Shown here piece after piece: positions 32,701 to 45,694 of a stretch of 64,000 bases of DNA. Numbering within the stretch: position 1 is the stretch's first letter; each line of letters opens with the position of its first letter. Position numbers and translations under genes: made by a program. The notes beneath the pieces were generated by a model. The model was not told the origin of the DNA. It worked only from the letters and a program-made list of their open reading frames with translations, and ran no database searches. The DNA comes from Chrysaora quinquecirrha (lineage: Eukaryota > Cnidaria > Scyphozoa > Semaeostomeae > Pelagiidae), in assembly GCA_014526335.1 (NCBI GenBank), contig JACTAT010000337.1, positions 47,407 to 111,406 of the forward strand, written 5' to 3'.

Positions 32701-33489
32701 AGATAAGAAAAATTATAGTGAATCGGTAACAGTAAGCCCACCGCGGGACCTCAACGCGCATCATTCCCAGCTCCTCATTAACGTCTCTCCTAATGTTTTC
32801 TCCTTTTAGGGTCCACATAAAGCGTAAATTCAGGAAATGTCAGGTAACCATACGAAAACAACAAAACAAAAAAAAAGATGTTCGTTGCCAAACATGTGTA
32901 CATCAAAAACGAAAACCAAATAACAGCAGTCATAACAACAAACAAACAAACGATCCGACGAACAAAGGGTTGCTAATGAACGTTAATTGTGTTTTTATAA
33001 GAATGCTAGGTAATACATAAAAATATTCCGACAGAATCATATACAAATATGTAATAAAATGTATTTCCCTTCTATGTTTGGTTTTCAATGGTCAATGAAG
33101 CACTTGTCAACCATGTCAAAAAAAAACCGGAACCTTGGCACTCCAACGATGATTGCTCAGCATTGATCCTTCAACACCGTTACCAGAAAGAGATGTCAAA
33201 ACGTTGCTACCCCAAAGAACATCGAGTCGTAAGATGCATGGCTAGGGATCCCTGATGATGGAGAAATCGCTAGTAAGCATTGGTTGATGTCCAGAGATCA
33301 AGTATCCTACGAAGTGTCAATCAAAAATGAAGTCCGAAGGCCTTAGGAAGATTGCCGATGATACAGATGTGTTAGAAAATTACACGAACAATCCCCTGTT
33401 GCCAATTGCAGAGTCTGGCAGTTTGTTGTCAGTAAAAGGAAGAACATTATATTGATTCAAAACTAAACATAAGAGAGACAAAAATAAAA
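32701..33489. other. No gene recognised
   Basis: A TTTCTCCTTTTAG acceptor-like site at about 32800 and an AGGTAACC donor-like site near 32842 bracket a 40-base segment without clear coding signal. A 75-codon frame (32793-33020) is unrecognised. Confidence 0.35.
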
Positions 33490-33675
33490 CTTTGAATCAC
33501 CCGGATCGTATTAGGCGGGTTGGCCACCAACAATATGGTGGCGGACAAGTATTTAATACAAATGTGTCGTCATTAGTTATTATACTGTGTTGAGTTTAGC
33601 CTAATACGATCCCAAATACTGCCAGCCCTGTGTGTGTTATTGCCTCATTTGCCTGCCTTAGAGACTGCCACGCGT
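33490..33675. repeat. Dispersed ~180-bp repeat, copy 2
   Basis: Second copy of the repeat at 22895-23080, with inverted GGATCGTATTAGGC/GCCTAATACGATCC ends. It is interrupted or ended by the copia LTR at 33681. Confidence 0.75.
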
Positions 33676-33680
33676 TAATT

Positions 33681-33933
33681 AATTTTAGCAGAGTTTAATC
33701 TTTCAAGGTTTATACTGAACGATACACAACCACACAACGATGTTTACTCAAACTGCTACGACGACAACTGAACGTTCACGCACGCACACAAAACTTCTTA
33801 TTTTTAGAGCGAAGAAGTTTCTAGAACAATTACGTAATCTACACACAGGGACACAATGTAACTAACGGTTGAAATTACGTAATCTACACAAAGGGACACA
33901 ATGTAACTAACTGTTGACTGCATATTCCTAACA
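33681..33933 (-). repeat. 3' LTR of the copia element
   Basis: On the minus strand it starts TGTTAGGAATATGCAGTC. It contains an internal tandem duplication of about 44 bases built on AATTACGTAATCTACAC (plus strand, 33832-33916). Confidence 0.92.
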
Positions 33934-34203
33934 CTCCCACTCAGTTAACAGTTACAGCACAAAGCTCTTACTTCAAGCCAAGTTTTGATCTTAGATATTC
34001 AAATTGTATTTTGTTTAAATTTCGGTTAGACGGTTAGTTTATACCGTAGTTAATACCACCGTTGGCGCAGTGTCTTCGTCGCTGGGTAGGAGCTGTATGC
34101 ACATTCCTCCGCTCCATGATTTCGGTTTTCACGCTGGGCGTGGGGTGTGAATGCAGGCTGTCCTAACGTGGCAAGACCCTTGAGCAAAATTTTCGGTACT
34201 CGA

Positions 34204-36838
34204 TCACACGCTCGTTCGCTCACTAAAAATCGATTCCCAGCCCTCCCTTTCCCTATGTCTGCTCGCCTCTCTTCCTCCTGCTTCAGCTCTTCTCTCTCCC
34301 GCAGTTCTTTCCCTGCGGTGACAGGTGCGTTGGCCGGAAAATGGTTTTCCAGGGCAATCACCGTCCTTAATGTCGATGTGCTTTGTTCGTTTATGTCCAA
34401 CTGGATTATTTTTCATTGCAATTGCTCCTTGGTTGTCTTCCATAACCATTAGCGTTTTACTCAGGCAGTTTAAGGGCTAACGCACTAACGCCCACTTCCT
34501 GAGACAGGTGAGTATTAATGGCTTTGTAAGCATGTCAGCTAGAATCTCTTTTGTACTACAGTACTTAAGTTTCATTTTCCCTTTCTGAACTTTCTGAAGT
34601 TTCATTTTGAAGTTTTCGCTGAGACTTGTCTTGATTTTTTCCATATCTTGCTGGTTAGAAGTGACTTTGAATAAATCATCTACATACACAGAAATAATTT
34701 TCAGTTTGCTTTCTCAGATCCTTTTGAAAAGATGCATGGATCTGCCTGGCTCTGCTTGAATTGTAATAACTCCACTGATTCCAGCAGCGTGGAGACTGCT
34801 TGAGCCCATACAATGATTTCTTGAGTCCACAAACCATTTCTTCCTTTCCAGGTATCATGTACCCTTCTGGTTGCTCTATATAGATTTCTTCTTGGAAATT
34901 TCCGTTCAGGAAGGCTGTGATTACGTCCATTTGATGGATCCGCATTCCCTTTTGCACTGCGAATGCCAGTAAGGTTCGGATGGAGCTGAACCGTACAACG
35001 GGAGAGAACGTTTCGTCATAGTCAATGCCATACTTCTCAGAGTACCCTTTGGCGACTAAACGACCTTGAAACGCTCACCTTGTCCTTTTTCATCATATTT
35101 TACTCTGAAGACCCATCTACAGCCGATTGCTTTGCGATTTTGCGGCAATTCAACTAGTTCCCATGTTTTATTTTCCATCAACGATTGATATTCAGAGTCT
35201 GCGGCCGCTTTCCATTGCTCTGAGTACTTGCTACTTAGGGCTTCTTGAATAGTAGCTGGTTCTTCAATAGTTGCACGAAGTGCTACATGAGTTGCCTCAG
35301 CAAAGTCTATACCCAAGCGAGCTGGTGGTACACCTTTCGTCGATCTCTGAGATCGTCGAGGTACCTCCTGTTGATCCTCTTCATCTGAGTCTTCCAATGG
35401 CGGCATATCTGATGGTTCGTTGCCTTCTGATCCTACTTCTTGGTCAATTTCTTCTTCTGGCTTTATCTCTGCGTCTTGACCAAAGTCAGTTTCGCTCAAG
35501 TTTACGTCTCTCCGAATGACAAGTTTCCTGCTCTGTATATTCCCCTTTTGCTTGCTGCTGTATCCCAAGAATCGAAGCTTGATGGCTTTCTTATCTAGCT
35601 TTCTCTGCTCAGCTTCCGGAATGTGAGCATATAAGCGATACAGCCAAATACTCGGAGATGAGAAACATCAGGTACCTTTCCATACCATCTTTCAAACGGT
35701 GTCTGATTCGATGTAGCAGTCGTAACTCGGTTTCTAATGTAAGCTGCAGTGTTAACTGCCTCGGCACAAAATACCTTGCCAAGTTTCGCATGAGCACTCT
35801 GTATGGACATGGACCCACACACGTCACTGTGAACTATCTGTAGCTTCCTTGTAGTCTTAATGCCTCCCACTGGCTTGAATGGTTTTCGGCTCATCTTGCC
35901 TTCAACGCATCTTTACAAAAGCTCAGTGTGTCACTCTCTGATAGTTCGACTCCTTTGATGAGACCCTTTTCACTGCCTGTGTCAACTGTTTTATATTTCA
36001 CATGTCCCAGTCTTTGATGCCATAAATCGATCACATTTGGATTATTAGATTCTTTCATTTTGGCTTGAGGATCTTCTGCTGAGGTCTTTGCCTCACAATT
36101 AAGCTGATATAACATATGTCCAAACTGCACAATTAGGCCGTTTTGTGTGACAGCACGAACACTGAACAAATTGCATGCTAGCTTTGGGACATAAAGCACT
36201 CCATCGATTTCGGTGGTCCCTTGCTTATGATGGCTTATGTCCATGGTTATTGTAACCTATCCCGATCCATAAGCCTCCACTGTACGACGATCGCCCAGTC
36301 TGACTGTTTCGGGTACATCAAACTTGCGGTATTTAGTCAGTAACTCTTTATTGGAGGTCATGTGTTGAGATGCTCCAGAATCCAGAATGCATTGTTGGTT
36401 CGAATTGCTGTCTAATTGCTCGGCTTCAATCAGAAAGAGTGGAGAGTTTGAGTCTTCATCTTCTTTCTCTGCAGTCTTAGCATTGTGGTTATCGTTTTTA
36501 ACTGGCTTGCTAGACTTAATTGGCTTCCTTTGGCGACATTAAAAACTCTTATGTCCTTCCTTATTGCATCTGTAGCACCTGCCTTTTCGGTGTTGAGCAG
36601 GATGTCACCAAATAAATAAGGTTCGACTGAATGCCCATCACTAGTGTCGCCATCGCCTTCTGCTTTGCCTTTTCATGACCAACTTGAGGTGCTTGATCAT
36701 CTCCAGGGGATGGGGCGGTTCCATCAACATGCCCCAGACTTCCTTGGCCATAAGCAAATGTTTCATTTGAAATTTCGACGTAGGCCAGTTAGATCTATCT
36801 AATTTCTCAATCTCCCACTTGTCTCTCGCCACTGCCAT
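34204..36838 (-). pseudogene. Copia gag-pol remnant with rearranged RNase H
   Basis: Pieces along the minus strand are as follows. Gag start, MAVARDKWEIEKLDRSNWPT (36838). Protease and GAG-pre-integrase region with LWHQRLGHV (36244-35891). An integrase that jumps from IVHSDVCGSM straight to AEAVNTAAYIRNR, so its catalytic core is deleted (35894-35595). The linker and RT start (35568-35056), RT with DVITAFLNG and SLYGLKQSPRCW (34957-34676), and YVDDL (34689). The normal order places EDNQGAIA before the ADMLTKPL tail of RNase H. Here YCSTKEILADMLTKPL (34560-34500) comes first and EDNQGAIAM (34440) second, followed by unrelated sequence to about 34100. Frames are broken at several points, so it cannot transpose on its own. 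Confidence 0.88.
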
Positions 36839-36962
36839 TTTGCTCTCTGATTAGCAAAAATTTATTCAAGAGATTCAAGAGATAAATATAAACCACAGAG
36901 AAAATCTTCAATTTTTATAACGAAGCGTGAGGACTGGGCCCATACATAACCTGTTGATAATA

Positions 36963-37215
36963 AATTTTAGCAGAGTTTAATCTTTCAAGGTTTATACTGA
37001 ACGATACACAACCACACAACGATGTTTACTCAAACTGCTACGACGACAACTGAACGTTCACGCACGCACACAAAACTTCTTATTTTTAGAGCGAAGAAGT
37101 TTTTAGAACAATTACGTAATCTACACACAGGGACACAATGTAACTAACGGTTGAAATTACGTAATCTACACACAGGGACACAATTTAACTAACTGTTGAC
37201 TGCATATTCCTAACA
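36963..37215 (-). repeat. 5' LTR of the copia element
   Basis: Same length as the other LTR with about three substitutions seen by eye (for example GAAGTTTTTAG here against GAAGTTTCTAG). Confidence 0.92.
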
Positions 37216-37471
37216 CGATGGTCTGATGATAGAATGCTTTGCAGAGTAGATGACATTCTTTGTTAGCCGAAAAAAGTGGGTGCAAATTTATGAGACCACT
37301 GCTTGGTGGCTTGGAGCTTGAGTAGAGTATAGAACTTGAATGCTAACTTTCGTTATTGGTTCAAATGAATAATGCTGATTGGAACCAACGATGTGACATA
37401 CGAGTGACAAATCAGTCCAGCTTAGTTATCAATAACTGCCTTTCTTGTATTGAGCATCGCAACCATTTGGT

Positions 37472-39764
37472 TAGCCTGGGCGCAGACTCGGACACTTTCA
37501 AGAGTGTAGAGTCTGGTAATTAAAGTCCAAAAGCTTGTTCCCGCCTCGTTTCCAAAATAACGGCTATTGTTTTCAAAGGCTTTCCTTTTGTTATTCTATT
37601 GTATTTTGACCAATGAAATCACCTGGCAGTTTTTCGCCAGGCAGCTAAGAATTTGATTGGTTTGTATGGACAATAATAAGCGGTGGCGTGAGAAAATTCG
37701 CGCGCGGAGGAATTTTCGACCTCGGTGACAGCGAGGGCTTTGAAGACTTGCAGTGATGGGACTTTCAACTTTCAGGAAAGAGAAATGGATGTTTAATGAT
37801 GGATCAATGTATTTTGGAATTTCTTTTCAAGCATTGAAAGCTTTCGAGAAGATGATTCGAAGAAAATTTTAGCTAATTCCTCTTAGCTAATTAATCATAT
37901 CTTTGCATTTGGTGATGGGCCTAGGCTAGATATCTAGATTTAATGATGTACCACTCTTTGAAGAACCTGAGTTGTCTGGCCTGGCCTACTATATCTGCTA
38001 CAGGAATCAGAGGATTGGGATGTCCTCTCACTGTACAAATGATGACCTCCGAATATGCCTAATATAAACAATCCGAACACAAGCAGAACTGCCTTGCCTT
38101 GATTGAACTGGTTAGATGTAATGTAAGGATGCTGGATTGGATATCTTGCTATGTAAACCTTATGTTTTTTTAGGCAAATACTTTTCATCTTATACGTGGC
38201 CATAATTAGAAAGAACAGACATCTGATTTGAGACAACCTAATGCCCTGAACTGTACCCCAATCTATTTCCAAAACTATCCATTGAGCACAATACTACCCT
38301 GCTCCTACATTTTTTGTTAATTTCTAAATTTCACATTGCAACCTGTTGTCCCTGCCTTTTCTATGCTGGATGGTCTTGAGTGTTTCAACTTACATATTTT
38401 TCAGGACCAACACCTAAGAAGTAAATTATAATAAATTTTTGCTGAGCCAAGACTCGGCCTAAAACATTGTTATTATGTTAAAACCTGATGAAATTTAAAA
38501 CCACAGAAAGCTGGGTCAGAAAGTCAGACAACATTGTATGAATGTGATCTTTGTAGGTATTCAATAGTATGATAATGATTACAAAAAGCCTTCTGAGCAG
38601 TTTATTGCTGCAAGTTTTTTCTTCTGCATTGAATGGACTTAAAAACACGGTGTTGTGTTGCTCACATACTTAGAGTTTATGGGTGTTGCAAAGGAGTTTT
38701 ACAAAAATCTGACTTCTATTTTTTGCATTCAAGAATTCTAACACTACTGGTCTTCTTTATATGGTTTTGTGAAAGACTAATGGTGTTTCAATGTAATGTG
38801 GTTCTTTTTTATTATGCTGGTCAAGCCTTTTATGATATAAAGATGAGCAAATAATCAGCAAATTAGAAAAATTGAGAAATACCTTGCATTTATTATTTAT
38901 TCTGACCTGACTCTGACCAGTATTTCCAGTAACAAATTCAATAATAGGTTTTAAGCAAATAGTAAAAACCTTTTTTGGAAAGTATGTGCACATTGAAACA
39001 AAATTTGCTATATATATATAGGCCATAGTCTAGTCTTGAATAATTCTACTTGAACATTCTTGAATGCATACTTTACAGTCCCTTAAGGATGGGGTGGAAA
39101 GAAGAGGGAATGGGAATATCCTTTTTAGCCGAAGAAGCAGGGGCTGGGATACATATAGTGTCTTACAGAGATACCAGTAAAAAGCATGTGTGGAGTTCTG
39201 GACCTCACACCTCAGTCCTGAACCACACTCTTCATGCCACTAATATCTATCTCAAAACAACAGATTTCGTAAAATCTTGTAAGCTTTTAAAATTAAAGGT
39301 TTGGCTAATTCCCTTGGAAAAGTAAAAACACTTTCTAGCTCTGCCATAATATCACGCTATTCAGTTGGAGTCGTGGCCTAAAACATCAGGACTGTCAAGC
39401 CACAGTGTGGGTGGCCTACTACAGACAGTAGGCCTAGGCCTTTCTTTCGATGCATCTGAAGGGCATGCTTCAGGGTTTAAAAGATAAATTTTCCTTTTAA
39501 AAGTGAACAGAGTCACATAACAAGGTTTCATTCAAGATAGTATGTTTAAACACAAGATAAAGCCATCGTTTTGAACTAACAACAGCCACAAGCCTTACGT
39601 TACGTCCTCCATTACAAGCGGTACAAACAGTTTGCAGCGCGGTATTTGAGCACGGCTTCCTGTGAGATCGAGGTTATGCTTTTCCTGAGTCAGCGGAACA
39701 AGCTTTTGGACTTTAATTCGCAGACTCTACACTCTTGAAAGTGTCTGAGTCTGCGCGCAGGCTA
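37472..39764. mobile_element. 2.3-kb TIR element with 9-bp target duplication
   Basis: The ~70-base inverted ends start TAGCCTGGGCGCAGACTC on the left and mirror as GAGTCTGCGCGCAGGCTA on the right. Flanks CCATTTGGT (37463-37471) and CTATTTGGT (39765-39773) differ at one of nine positions. Interior frames (37940-38272, 38633-38854, 39050-39325) are unrecognised, so it is non-autonomous or decayed. A 9-base duplication suggests the Mutator group. Confidence 0.82.
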
Positions 39765-39773
39765 CTATTTGGT

Positions 39774-42093
39774 TTGCTTGTTAGTTATTGTTCGGGGGAT
39801 TGAAATCAACGACACTTTGTTAAATATTACGTTAGATCCCATAACTTTCGGCCTTTGTTTTAAGCTCACTTCCATTCTTCAATGCAACTCTTCCAAACTT
39901 CCATTATTTGTTTAGGCTCTCTGATAACGATAAAAAATTTTGAATCTCTCATATACTTCACACAACGCATCCTTTTGAAACTTCAACTGCTGAATGTGAA
40001 AATGCATTTCTCCACATCTAATAAACAAGTACTTTCTCTGGAACAACCCTCTGCTACCATGTAAAATATAACAGAAGATCCCCTAACTTTGGCCCAGGTA
40101 CTACTCAAGTGTAAAGTTTCTGGATGCAACATCTTCTATTCAGGAGAATTTGTGAAAAAAGGCTAACCTGACGTTAACTACGAAACTCGTTTGTGGCTTG
40201 CAAGGTAGGGCTGTAGGTTGAAACCGAATCCATACGTGTTAGGCCGAACGCTCATAACTGAAATTGAAATTGAAACGTGAGCACTGACTGAACTTGTCCA
40301 AGCAACAGGCAACGAGCTTGTTGAAGGAGCGATAATATGACAAAATTTCGAATGAAAACCATCCATAAAAAACTGGCAATGATTTCCAAATTGGATTTTG
40401 ACAGTCATATTTGAAAATCGTTACCTGCAGATGTGTGGAATCCTAAACACACCGGAAGAGGGAATAGACACGAGTCTCTTCTTCATTTACGCATGCGCAA
40501 GTGGCCCAACAGGTGTACCGCTTATATGTTACAAAGGAGACATTGGAGCTAAAGGCCCTAGGCCTATGGTTGTTGAAGGGAAAATGGAGCAGATAGGGTT
40601 GAGGTTTTGATATAATATGCAGGTGAACATTAGTACAAGTTTAACCTTGGAAAGACAAGATATCACTCAGCTGCCTTTTAACTTGTAGCCTTCTGAACTT
40701 TCGCTAGAGTCTGGGGAGGTTGTGGGATGCCACGGGGAGCTAACCTCCCCGGACTCTAGCGAAAGTTCAGAAGGCTGCAATTTTAAGGCAGCAAGTTAAA
40801 AGGCAGCTGAGTGATATCTTGTCTCTCCAAGGCTAAACTGATACTAATGTTCACCCACATCGCCGGCCTCAAGTTAAAAAGTTAGTCTACTAGTAAAGGT
40901 AAACATTTACAGTCTGTGCACCAATTAAGGGAATTAGATTTTAGAAAATACAAGAACATCATGAGCGACATAATTAACGAATTTATAGGAGGGAGCAGAC
41001 CCTAAGAGAAATCGATTTCTCTTCAGGGAACTTAAATATTCATTCCATAGCACAGCTGTTGTCATCTTCATCATTATCAACATTCAATGTCACTATCATC
41101 ATTGTCATGAAGTCTGAACTTCAATTTTTCCTGTGAGCAGAGGGGAAGAAAATGAACCCCGAAAGAAATGAAGAGACGTGAACGTGAAATAAGGATATTC
41201 CGGAAATGTACAACAGATATTTTAATGTCATGTAAAGACAAGTTTTCTTTAGGTTATTTGCCTAATCAATATTTTAGCTTAAGACTGAGAAACTTTCAAG
41301 ATTTCCTACATTTAGAATACAGACAGTCTAGGCTGACAAATATTTTAGTAGGTAAAGGCAAAATCAAGGAAGCGATTCTCCCTTTGATTCAAACTTTGTA
41401 GACTCTTATGAAATCGAAAAAATTTAAAATTTAAATCAACAAAAAATACACCTACCTATTCTTAGATATGATATTTTATTTTTTAAGCCAAAATAATACA
41501 GAACTTTCACACACGAAAAGAAAAGAAACTGGATCGATTAAAAAAAATTAGCACGTTTTTCGGTGGCCCAGGGAAAAAGCTTTCCCGGTTGAATCGTTTA
41601 TAAGGCTCAGTACGGGAAGCCGAACTGTGGTCAACCTAATTTGCATTTAAACATATTAGTAATATGAGATCTGCCAGTCTGCAAGCAGAAATACAAAAGT
41701 TTCAGCAAGCACAAAAAAAAGCGTCCGCCACTGAAATCGAATGACCGAGAAAATCGAATTTTTAACCAACCTAAAGTTTGAAAAAGATTTAGAAAAATAG
41801 AAGTTTCACTGCCTTGGGAGGGTAGGGTTCAAGCAAAGAAAGTAGCACATTTCTAGGTGGCCCAGGAAAAAAGACTTTTGGGGGCAAAAGTACAATGGGC
41901 CAGAACAAAAGGCAACCTAATTTGCATAATAAGAATAATAGTATATACAGATTAAAGCGGGATCAAAGGGATGTACCGGTCCTCAACATTAACACTAAAA
42001 CTTGGCAGTGATGCTTCAGACATGTAGCTAAGCAATACATCTTGTGCAATAAAACTATAATAGCACACGGAAAAAATTTAAATTTCCTCGTAC
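39774..42093. other. DPYD intron; no exon recognised
   Basis: Apart from the foldback MITE at 40622-40855, only short unrecognised frames (for example 41168-41401). Confidence 0.4.
40622..40855. mobile_element. Near-perfect palindromic foldback MITE, 234 bp
   Basis: The left arm 40622-40715 is mirrored by 40745-40855. Ends are GGTGAACATTAGTA and its complement; inner arms carry CTTTCGCTAGAGTC and TCAGCTGCCTTTTAAC. A short GTGGGATGCCAC loop joins them. A partial second copy is at 53594-53748. Confidence 0.88.
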
Positions 42094-42214
42094 CTTCCTT
42101 AGCTGCACGTGCGATCTCCACGATACTTGTAACATTGGGCGTGAGCTTTGCAAAAAAGGGAATTTTAACTGCTGCTCTTACCCAGCGGCAAATATTCTTT
42201 ACCAGAACAGCATC
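42094..42214 (-). CDS. DPYD: DPYD exon (human exon 17 equivalent)
   Basis: Acceptor TGCTAG|GATGCTG, donor GAAG|GTACGAG. The translation reads [20 protein letters not shown], then [16 protein letters not shown]. The Lys of FFAK aligns with human K709, an FMN contact. The length, 121 bases (40 codons plus one base), fits the human exon, and the leftover G joins with GT of the next exon to make Gly. Upstream and downstream introns are 3.5 kb and 16.6 kb; the latter is full of transposons. Confidence 0.96.
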
Positions 42215-44014
42215 CTAGCAAAGAAATGAAGAGTATGATAGACAACTCTATCACTTAATGCATACACTTAAGTATTAAAATGTCGCTAAAGATCTTCTAC
42301 ACTTCATCTTTCGAAACGAAACACTGCACCTTGATAGAATCTTTGATGTTACTTTATCCTTAATCCACGGCAAATACCCTGGAAAGGTAGCAATCGTTTC
42401 TTTGATTTCATAGGGCTCTTAAACTAAACAAATTGCAAGTGAACAAATCACCTGGATATCAAGTAATATAAATTCTACTATAATTTAAATGTTTTGAAGC
42501 TTCAACATTTCTCCGCTTTATTAAAACGGGAGGATGCTTAGCAATCGAAAGGGCAGGCGCAACCTTTTCAGGATTGCGCTCACAGAAGCCGCATATTTTT
42601 TTAATTTCATGTTGTGATTTTTCATTACTGCGGATCAATTTTCCCATTTAAAGTCGAAGTTTCAAATTAGAATACTCATTTCGTATCCTTTTATTGTTCA
42701 TTGGAAACCAAGACTAATTCTTAGGTTATAATAAAGCCCTTCAACACTGATTCCAAAATGCAACAAGATTGCATATGATGCTATATGACTGTATACTAGT
42801 TTGTTTATGTACCCCATCAGGGTTCAAAATGAAAATTTTGTGACTATATTTGTAACTCTGTCTCCAAGGTCAATTTGTCGGCAAGTGATTGGCATCGAAA
42901 ATAGTCAATGACTACAAAAATTTCGATTCATAACCGCTAACGTAATTTAATTGGAAACAAAATGACAATGGATGGAGCCATTTTTCCCATGATAACTATT
43001 TATCGGCCTTGATCTTTGATTCCGATGCTGTTCAGCTAAAATTACGTAATCACAAGAAAACTCGTTAGCGTAAGGTCAACTCACCAAAATATCGGTATTT
43101 GTAATTTTTTGCTATCTTCTCCTTTGTGTACTAGACAGCATGCTTAATAAATTTAGATGTTCCATCTCAGATGGAAAAACAAATAATAGTAGCGAAATAG
43201 GGGGGGGCAAACGCGAGAGTATGGGGGAGACAGTGTGTCCTTCCTCCGTAAAGGTTGACAATGTTCTGATACGCGCAAGCGAGGTAGGGTTAAGATCAAG
43301 TAAGAAATATAGCCAGATTATGCCAGCACCAAACGTTTTTCTTGAACGTTGGCAAAAAAAACTGGCAGAGTGATAAAAAAAACGAAAAAGATAGAACAGA
43401 ATCATCAATTATTCAAATTACCGAAAAATCTGTGCGCGACTGGTTTAGTGTTTTTATATTAGTGTAAAGTACCAATGTTTCAGTCATATTATTTGTTTAA
43501 GAAATTAAAACACATCAGACAAACAATGAATTTCTGTGGCTCAAACGTTGGGTTTTATTATTTTTGAATATCATTATTGAAGGCACAAGACATAATTTTA
43601 AAATGCTGCACGAAAAAAATAGTTGGTGAAGTGCTACAGAATGTTTCCAATTATTGTTTCAAATAACAGTCGCTCTTCCTTGACTTGAAGTATATTTATG
43701 TATATTAAATGTCACACAACATTCTCACCTGCTACATTTGATAACTATAAAGTGAATCCAAAATTAGTTTGATTAACCTCTCCATTTTGCGTACCAATGT
43801 TGAAACTCGGTAAGTAATAAGACTAGCCATAATCTTATCACATCTACACTATGAATACCGCACTAGATATAAGTTTTTAGCTATTGAAAAAAAATTTTGT
43901 CGAAAAAGTAAATGGGTTACAAGACTTCTTCAAGTCTTAGAATTTTCTGCACCCTTTTTCGAAGTTTAAGTACCTTGGAGCTCGAATTTAACAACTCAAC
44001 TTATCTGTTCCTAA
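42215..44014. other. DPYD intron; no feature recognised
   Basis: AT-rich sequence with overlapping short frames on both strands at 43112-43408; nothing recognisable. Confidence 0.45.
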
Positions 44015-44528
44015 GGGCCTGTTTACATGAGGTGGGCCAGCTCACCTGAGTGGGCTGGCCCACCTGAGTGAGATCATTTCTGCAAACGTTTACATGGCAT
44101 GAAACGCATCCCACCGAGATGAGCTGGATAAATACAGGATAAGAGATTGGCTATCATTTCAGTAGTCCACCTAAATTGCTTCTTTTTAGTGGAGTTAGCT
44201 GCAGAGGCAGAGCGCGAAGTCTTGTTGCTGTCAGCCATTATTGCTTTTATCATTTGTTTGGCGCCAAATTTTACATGCGCATGCGTATAAGCCATGTTTC
44301 GAGCCCACCGAGGTGAGCCAGCCCACCTGATTCTGTTTACATGGCAAATTTTAATCTCACCTGACACGGATCTCACCGCCTATTCTCACAGATCTCACCG
44401 AGGTGGGCTGGCCCACCTTTCATGTAAACGCGACTGTAGATTAGCAAAGAAAAGTATTAAACATACAGATCTCACTCAAATGGGCCAGCCCACTCAGGTG
44501 AGCTGGCCCACCTCATGTAAACAGGCCC
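44015..44528. mobile_element. 514-bp Harbinger-like MITE
   Basis: The ends GGGCCTGTTTACATGAGG and CCTCATGTAAACAGGCCC are inverted and extend for about 60 bases with inner GGTGGGCCAGCTCACC units. TAA flanks both sides (44012-44014, 44529-44531), the typical three-base target duplication of PIF/Harbinger elements. Extra GGTGGGCTGG/CCAGCCCACC units occur inside (near 44300 and 44405). No transposase. Confidence 0.85.
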
Positions 44529-44577
44529 TAAAGAAAATACAAACTATTATCAGTGGAATATTTTTGCACGAAGAGCT

Positions 44578-45654
44578 CAACCTCGTTCCCAGGGCTATTT
44601 TGAAAGAAATACCCCTGGTACCTAACAAGCGTTTCTGGATTCTGATTGGTTGAGGAAAAAAATAGAAATCTTGCGTGATTGCATACATTACGCTCCGTTT
44701 CCCAAAGTCCGAGCTGCGGCAGTCGGTCTTGCTTGCAAATTTCAAAATAAAGTTTGCAAAACAAGCTTCAAAAGCGGCTAAAGTGTTCTGAAACCAAACA
44801 TTGGACTAAGACATTGCAAAAAATTGCTGTAAATATTCCAGCTTTAAGTTTCAGTTACAATACAAATAAAATATTAAATGTTTTCACAGAAAATTTTGTA
44901 AAGACGAAGGGCCGTAGAAAATGTATCTGATAAATTTGCTAGAAAAGTATCCAAGAAACGCTGAAATTTTCGAATTATAAAATGTACTTATAGAAAGAAA
45001 CATTAGCTATACTTTTGTCAACTGGCTTTTCTTGTTATTCGATGCAAACCAATGCAATTTTGCACATAAGAATGGGAAGTTTTGCAAGTGGGAAAACAAT
45101 GAAAATCTCATTCAGACTCTTGCACAGCCAAACTGCAGCAATTACGAGCAAATGTAAACTTTTTAGCCTTAACTTAGAGTAATTTAAACTATTGGAGACC
45201 CCTTGCTTTTGTTTTCATCTCTCTCACCTGGAATATTCCATGAAAGTCTAATTTGTTTTTAAGTGAAGGAAGAACTGTAAGCCATCAGCGAAAAAATTGC
45301 ATGAACACAACTTTACGAAAACATCGCTGGAAAGCAATTCTTGCATTAAAAATACTCCTCAAAAAACCAGCAATCTCCTGAAAAAAATTGGTCTAATTTT
45401 TCCAAAGCATTGCCCTCAAGTTCTTCAAATTTTTCAATTGAGAAGTGCATTATTTTCAATTTTCCAAGTCCAAGGAAAGTAAAATGTTAAAGTTATTTTG
45501 CGCCTTGTAAAATTCATTCAAGGAGTCACACACCCTCGCTGGCTTGCATAATTATTAATTATTCATTGCATAAAATATCATAATCACCCACGAATCGTGG
45601 GGTAGGTACCAGGGGGTATTCATAGCTCCCTAAATAGCCCTGGGAACGAGGTTG
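44578..45654. mobile_element. 1.08-kb TIR element with 9-bp target duplication
   Basis: The ends CAACCTCGTTCCCAGGGCTA and TAGCCCTGGGAACGAGGTTG are perfect inverted copies, with further inverted matches inward to TACC...GGTA. CGAAGAGCT occurs exactly at 44569-44577 and 45655-45663, so this is a clear target duplication. No transposase inside. Its right end lies about 40 bases from the DPYD exon at 45695. Confidence 0.88.
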
Positions 45655-45694
45655 CGAAGAGCTACGCTTTGCTTTAACCTAAAAGTGAAATTAC

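Larger units (their letters stand above)
33681..37215 (-). mobile_element. Ty1/copia LTR retrotransposon, internally deleted
   Basis: Two 253-base LTRs (33681-33933 and 36963-37215) flank copia-type coding sequence on the minus strand. The inner border of the left LTR has a purine tract on the minus strand (GAGTGGGAG then TGTTAGG), a polypurine tract followed by the 3' LTR start. Inside the other LTR the minus strand continues TTATCAACAGGTTATG, the likely primer-binding region. I counted about three differences between LTRs, so the insertion is young. The interior is only about 3.0 kb and scrambled. No clear target duplication was found, which may reflect recombination between copies. Confidence 0.93.

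Noticed and set aside
37940..39325. Interior frames of the 37472 element as a transposase
   Set aside because: No DDE-type motifs or zinc-finger pattern seen; too short and on both strands.
43112..43408. Overlapping frames on both strands
   Set aside because: Mutual shadows with no recognisable domain.
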